Positions 61,265 to 64,000 of a stretch of DNA of 64,000 bases are shown here, one piece after another. A program made the position numbers and the translations under genes. The DNA lies in assembly GCA_934691935.1 (NCBI GenBank), contig CAKUTH010000002.1:186001-250000 (forward strand). Direction: 5' to 3'. Within the stretch, counting starts at the first letter, position 1, and every line of letters begins with the position of its first letter. The DNA is from an uncultured Candidatus Melainabacteria bacterium. GTDB taxonomy: Bacteria > Cyanobacteriota > Vampirovibrionia > Gastranaerophilales > Gastranaerophilaceae. The notes under the pieces are model-generated. The model was not told the DNA's origin. It ran no database searches and worked only from the letters and a program-made list of their open reading frames with translations.

Positions 61265-62257
61265 TTATTTAATTTTTACTTTTGGCACTACTGACATTCC
61301 TGGAACAATATTGAATTCGTTCGGGTCAATGTTTTCTGTAAATATGATTTTCACAGGAATTCTTTGTACAATTTTAACGAATGAACCTACAGCATTTTCA
61401 GGTGGGAACAAGCTGGATTTAGCACCAGATGCTCTTTGAATACTATCGATTTTACCTTTAAATATGTGATTTGGGTAAGTATCAATTTTTATATCAACGG
61501 GTTGACCAGGTTTCATGTGACGTAATTGGTTTTCTTTGTAGTTTGCAACAACCCAAACTTTTTCTGGAACTATAGTGAACAAAGGTGTTCCAACATTCAC
61601 GTACATACCTTTTTCAACACGTCTTGATGAAACTGTACCTGATTGAGGTGCGTATATATTTGTATAAGAAAGGTTTAATTTTGCTTTGTCACGTTGTGCT
61701 TTAATCTCTTTTAAATCAGCATCTGCGACTTTATTTCCGCCTTGTGACAACAATGCTTCTTCAGATTGAGTCAAGTTAGCTTGTGCAGTGTCGTATTTTG
61801 CTTGAGCAGTATCAAGTGTTTGTTTTGAAACTGCACCTTGTGCGTATAAATTTTGGTATCTTTCTAAATCTTTTTTAGCAACATCAATATTTGTTTGCAT
61901 TGCTTTGAAATTAGCTTTAGCATTTTTTTGGTTTAAAAGAGTTTTGTCATATTTTGCTTCCGCTTGAGCCAACGCAATTTCATAATCCGCAGGGTCAATT
62001 TTTGCAACCAAATCGCCTTCTTTGACTTTTTGGTTATCTGTTATAAATACATCAACGATTTGACCGCTTACACGAGGTGCTACCTGAACGGTTGTTGTTT
62101 CCACGTATGCGTCATCAGTTGATTCATACATAAGTGCGTCATGGATAAATAAACCTACCGCAACGACAGCAACTATCGCTACGCCCAAACCGATAAATCT
62201 TTTAAATGGTTTGCGTTGTTTTTCTTCTGTTTCAACATTTGTATTTTGTTCTTCCAT
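61265..62257 (-). CDS. emrA: HlyD-family membrane-fusion protein (EmrA-like)
   Basis: The 330-residue protein has a basic N-terminus, one membrane helix (residues about 23-45, FIGLGVAIVAVVAVGLFIHD), lipoyl-like half-motifs (APRVSGQIVDVFITDNQKVK and IYAPQSGTVSSRRVEKGMYV), and a long coiled-coil between them. It bridges EmrB in the inner membrane to an outer-membrane channel. GGAAGGATA precedes the ATG. It lies 26 bp after marR and 68 bp before emrB on the same strand. Confidence 0.93.
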   Translation of the reverse strand: MEEQNTNVETEEKQRKPFKRFIGLGVAIVAVVAVGLFIHDALMYESTDDAYVETTTVQVAPRVSGQIVDVFITDNQKVKEGDLVAKIDPADYEIALAQAEAKYDKTLLNQKNAKANFKAMQTNIDVAKKDLERYQNLYAQGAVSKQTLDTAQAKYDTAQANLTQSEEALLSQGGNKVADADLKEIKAQRDKAKLNLSYTNIYAPQSGTVSSRRVEKGMYVNVGTPLFTIVPEKVWVVANYKENQLRHMKPGQPVDIKIDTYPNHIFKGKIDSIQRASGAKSSLFPPENAVGSFVKIVQRIPVKIIFTENIDPNEFNIVPGMSVVPKVKIK

Positions 62258-62283
62258 TTTTATCCTTCCTTGATATAAAATTA

Positions 62284-62751
62284 TTATATGTTTGTTTCTA
62301 CAACTTTTTCTAATTCCAGCCTGAACGCTTTTAATGTCTCTTGAACTTTCGCAATATCTTCTGGCGGAATTCTTTTCGTAACTCCGCTCAAATATGCTTT
62401 TATCTTGTGGTTAATGTTGTTGAGTTCAGTTAAGCCAGCCTCTGTGATACCTAATTTTTTTACTAATCTGTTGTTTTTAGTATCAATAAATCTTGTAATA
62501 AACCCTTTTTGTTCCAGCTCATTTAAAATTCTGCCTGTGTTTGCTCTGTCTTTTAAAATAAGTTTTGCCAAATCTCTCTGGCAAATTCCTGCGTTTATAG
62601 AAACAGTATCAAGCGCAATATATTCATCCAATGTAATTGAAATTTCCAATTTTTTGAATAATTGGTTTGTTAACATATTCATTAATCTTGAAGTTTGTTC
62701 AAGTTCATAATGTATACTATCTGTATAATGTCCGATACAATCGTTTGCCAC
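62284..62751 (-). CDS. MarR-family transcriptional regulator
   Basis: The 155-residue regulator has the MarR winged-helix core: LDEYIALDTVSINAGICQRD, LAKLILKDRANTGRILNELE, then QKGFITRFIDTKNNRLVKKL. I start it at the GTG 62751 (VANDCIGHYTDSIHYELEQT), the usual MarR-type N-terminus. An upstream in-frame ATG at 62820 lies inside an operator-like palindrome and upstream of a TTGCAA, 17 bp, AATAAT promoter on the minus strand. It heads the marR-emrA-emrB operon and probably represses both it and the divergent tolC-like gene, sensing phenolic or drug-like ligands. Confidence 0.85.
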   Translation of the reverse strand: MANDCIGHYTDSIHYELEQTSRLMNMLTNQLFKKLEISITLDEYIALDTVSINAGICQRDLAKLILKDRANTGRILNELEQKGFITRFIDTKNNRLVKKLGITEAGLTELNNINHKIKAYLSGVTKRIPPEDIAKVQETLKAFRLELEKVVETNI

Positions 62752-62812
62752 AAGTTTTCCAATCTTTTTTATAATATTATTTTTTATTTTACACTGTGTT
62801 GCAAAAAAAATA

Positions 62813-62843
62813 TGTTGCATTTACAACAATATTATGCTAACAT
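62813..62843. promoter_or_regulatory. operator-like palindrome and promoter of the tolC-like gene
   Basis: TGTTGCATTTACAACA (62813-62828) has 5-bp perfect arms and overlaps TTGCAT (62815-62820), which with TAACAT (62838-62843, extended TGC) forms a 17-bp-spaced promoter on the plus strand. A further TGTTGC lies at 62797-62802. It is the likely MarR site. Confidence 0.6.
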
Positions 62844-62902
62844 AGTAATGTAAAAAATGCAAGAGGATTTTTTAAAGAAGTTAAAACGAAGGATATACCT
62901 GA

Positions 62903-64000
62903 ATGAAAAAGATTATAACAACAGCAATATTAACAAGCATGCTTAGCATGACACTTACTCCAGTATTTGCAATCGCAGATAGTGCAAAAAGCTCTGCTAC
63001 CCCAAAACAATTCAAGAGCATGGTCACCAAAAATAAAAAAACATCAGATGACTACAAATTTTCTTATGTAAACATGGGTTGGTGGGGAAATTTTGATGAT
63101 GATATATTAAATGGTTATATAGAAAAAGCAATTCTAAATAATTACGATTTAAAAATGGCAACAATCAATGTCGAAGAATATTATCAAAACGTAAGACTTC
63201 AATTTTCCAGTGAATTACCTAGTGCGACAACTGGTATCGGGTCTGGATTGTTTAAAACTCCTGGGCTTACAAAAACTAATATTGGTTTTGGATTGCCGAT
63301 TATTGTTAAATACGAAGCTGATATTTTCTTGAAAAATCATAATAAAACCAAAGCGGTTAGAAAACTTTATGAAGGTTCAAAAATGGATGAGCGTGCATCA
63401 TATATTGCTGTTGCATCAGCAGTTGGCTCAACATATTTCAATATTGTAAATCTTGATAAGATGATTGAACTTCAAGAAAAAATAGTTAACATAAGACAAG
63501 AAATTTATGATTTGATGCTTGTTCGCAACAAAGAAGGTTTAACCTCTACTGCTGATACTGTAAAGGCTAACAAGGCACTGGTTCAAGGTCAAACAGATTT
63601 GATTGAATTGAAAAAGAACAGAGAAAAAATGTTACATCAAATGTGTGTTTTGATTGGAGAAAGTCCTGAAAACGCGAATTTGATTAAAAGAAATTCTTTG
63701 GATAGCATAAATTATCAACTTGCAATTCCTTCTCAAATTCCGTCAGAAATCATTATGCAAAGACCTGATTACATGAAAGCGGAATTGATGGTTGAAAAAG
63801 CTGGAATTGATGTAAAAGTTGCGAGAAAAGAATTTTTGCCGTCGATAAATATTTTGGGCGGTGCATTGTTTAACGCAAATGATATTGGCAGTTTGTTCAC
63901 AACAAAAAATATGTTACTCGGTCTTGGCGGTGGATTAATGACACCGTTATTTCAAGGCGGTTCGTTAATCGCTAATTTGAAATTAAAAAAAGCGACTTAT
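62903..64000 (+). CDS. outer-membrane efflux protein (TolC/NodT-like), 3' truncated by window edge
   Basis: The frame opens at an ATG with GAAGGA upstream and stays open to the end of the window, giving at least 366 residues. A signal peptide is clear (KKIITTAILTSMLSMTLTPV, cleavage near residue 25). The body shows outer-membrane-efflux features: MGWWGNFDDDILNGYIEKAI, AVASAVGSTYFNIVNLDKMI, and the family-typical IIMQRPDYMKAELMVEKAGI, then VKVARKEFLPSINILGG. It is the probable exit duct for the EmrA/EmrB pump, from which it is transcribed divergently. The C-terminus lies beyond the window. Confidence 0.9.
   Translation, partial: MKKIITTAILTSMLSMTLTPVFAIADSAKSSATPKQFKSMVTKNKKTSDDYKFSYVNMGWWGNFDDDILNGYIEKAILNNYDLKMATINVEEYYQNVRLQFSSELPSATTGIGSGLFKTPGLTKTNIGFGLPIIVKYEADIFLKNHNKTKAVRKLYEGSKMDERASYIAVASAVGSTYFNIVNLDKMIELQEKIVNIRQEIYDLMLVRNKEGLTSTADTVKANKALVQGQTDLIELKKNREKMLHQMCVLIGESPENANLIKRNSLDSINYQLAIPSQIPSEIIMQRPDYMKAELMVEKAGIDVKVARKEFLPSINILGGALFNANDIGSLFTTKNMLLGLGGGLMTPLFQGGSLIANLKLKKATY

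Overview
The window comes from an AT-rich bacterial chromosome with a two-membrane cell envelope: it encodes a 2371-residue autotransporter, a TolC-type outer-membrane protein and an EmrA/EmrB pump. A prepilin-type leader of the form AFTLAEVLITLGIIG, many low-GC short genes, and the housekeeping set (dnaN, lepA, dnaG-rpoD, dnaB, alaS, grpE-dnaJ, aroK-aroB, tdk, dut) best fit the gut lineage of non-photosynthetic cyanobacterial relatives (Gastranaerophilales/Vampirovibrionia, formerly Melainabacteria). That placement is an inference from protein style; no rRNA is present to confirm it.

Layout. 1-12.7 kb is mostly core: a partial dnaN, a TrmB-like regulator, thymidine kinase, lepA, two small clade-type genes with hairpin-linked ends, a candidate small RNA, the dnaG-rpoD operon, and then three accessory genes (hypothetical, MuF-like fragment, exported VRR-NUC nuclease). 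12.9-25.9 kb is an integrative element inserted in the 3' half of tRNA-Arg(UCU). It is bounded by a perfect 42-bp direct repeat, has paired TGACACG motifs just inside both ends, and carries integrase, excisionase, a Rep-like gene, an XRE regulator and a cargo of likely anti-phage genes. The cargo comprises an Abi_2/HEPN protein with a tiny hairpin RNA at its 3' end, a two-gene SIR2-like plus 871-residue unknown protein unit, a KAP-type NTPase next to a two-helix membrane protein, and a trio of exported or membrane proteins. 26-36.5 kb returns to core: alaS, a REP-associated tyrosine transposase with its hairpin repeats, dut, a GH57 glycosidase, an amino-acid symporter with an ACT protein, a GT4 glycosyltransferase and a TPR protein. 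36.7-45.1 kb holds a pilin-like gene with a ten-G tract in its leader, tRNA-Ala and the giant autotransporter. 45.2-64 kb holds cinA, dnaB, ferritin, a GH13-like and ferritin-like pair, a GT39 transferase, grpE-dnaJ, aroK-aroB, and a marR-emrA-emrB unit divergent from a tolC-like gene.

Recurring themes. At least eleven genes start 6-7 nt downstream of a clear -10 box, which predicts leaderless mRNAs. Intergenic regions carry several dispersed repeat families: a 24-nt REP-like hairpin tied to the RAYT transposase, hairpin-forming GTAA/GTAAG tracts, and GC-rich palindromes. The most interesting candidate for an undescribed system is the defence-like cargo of the tRNA-Arg element, especially the SIR2-like/871-residue pair and the Abi_2 gene with its hairpin RNA.
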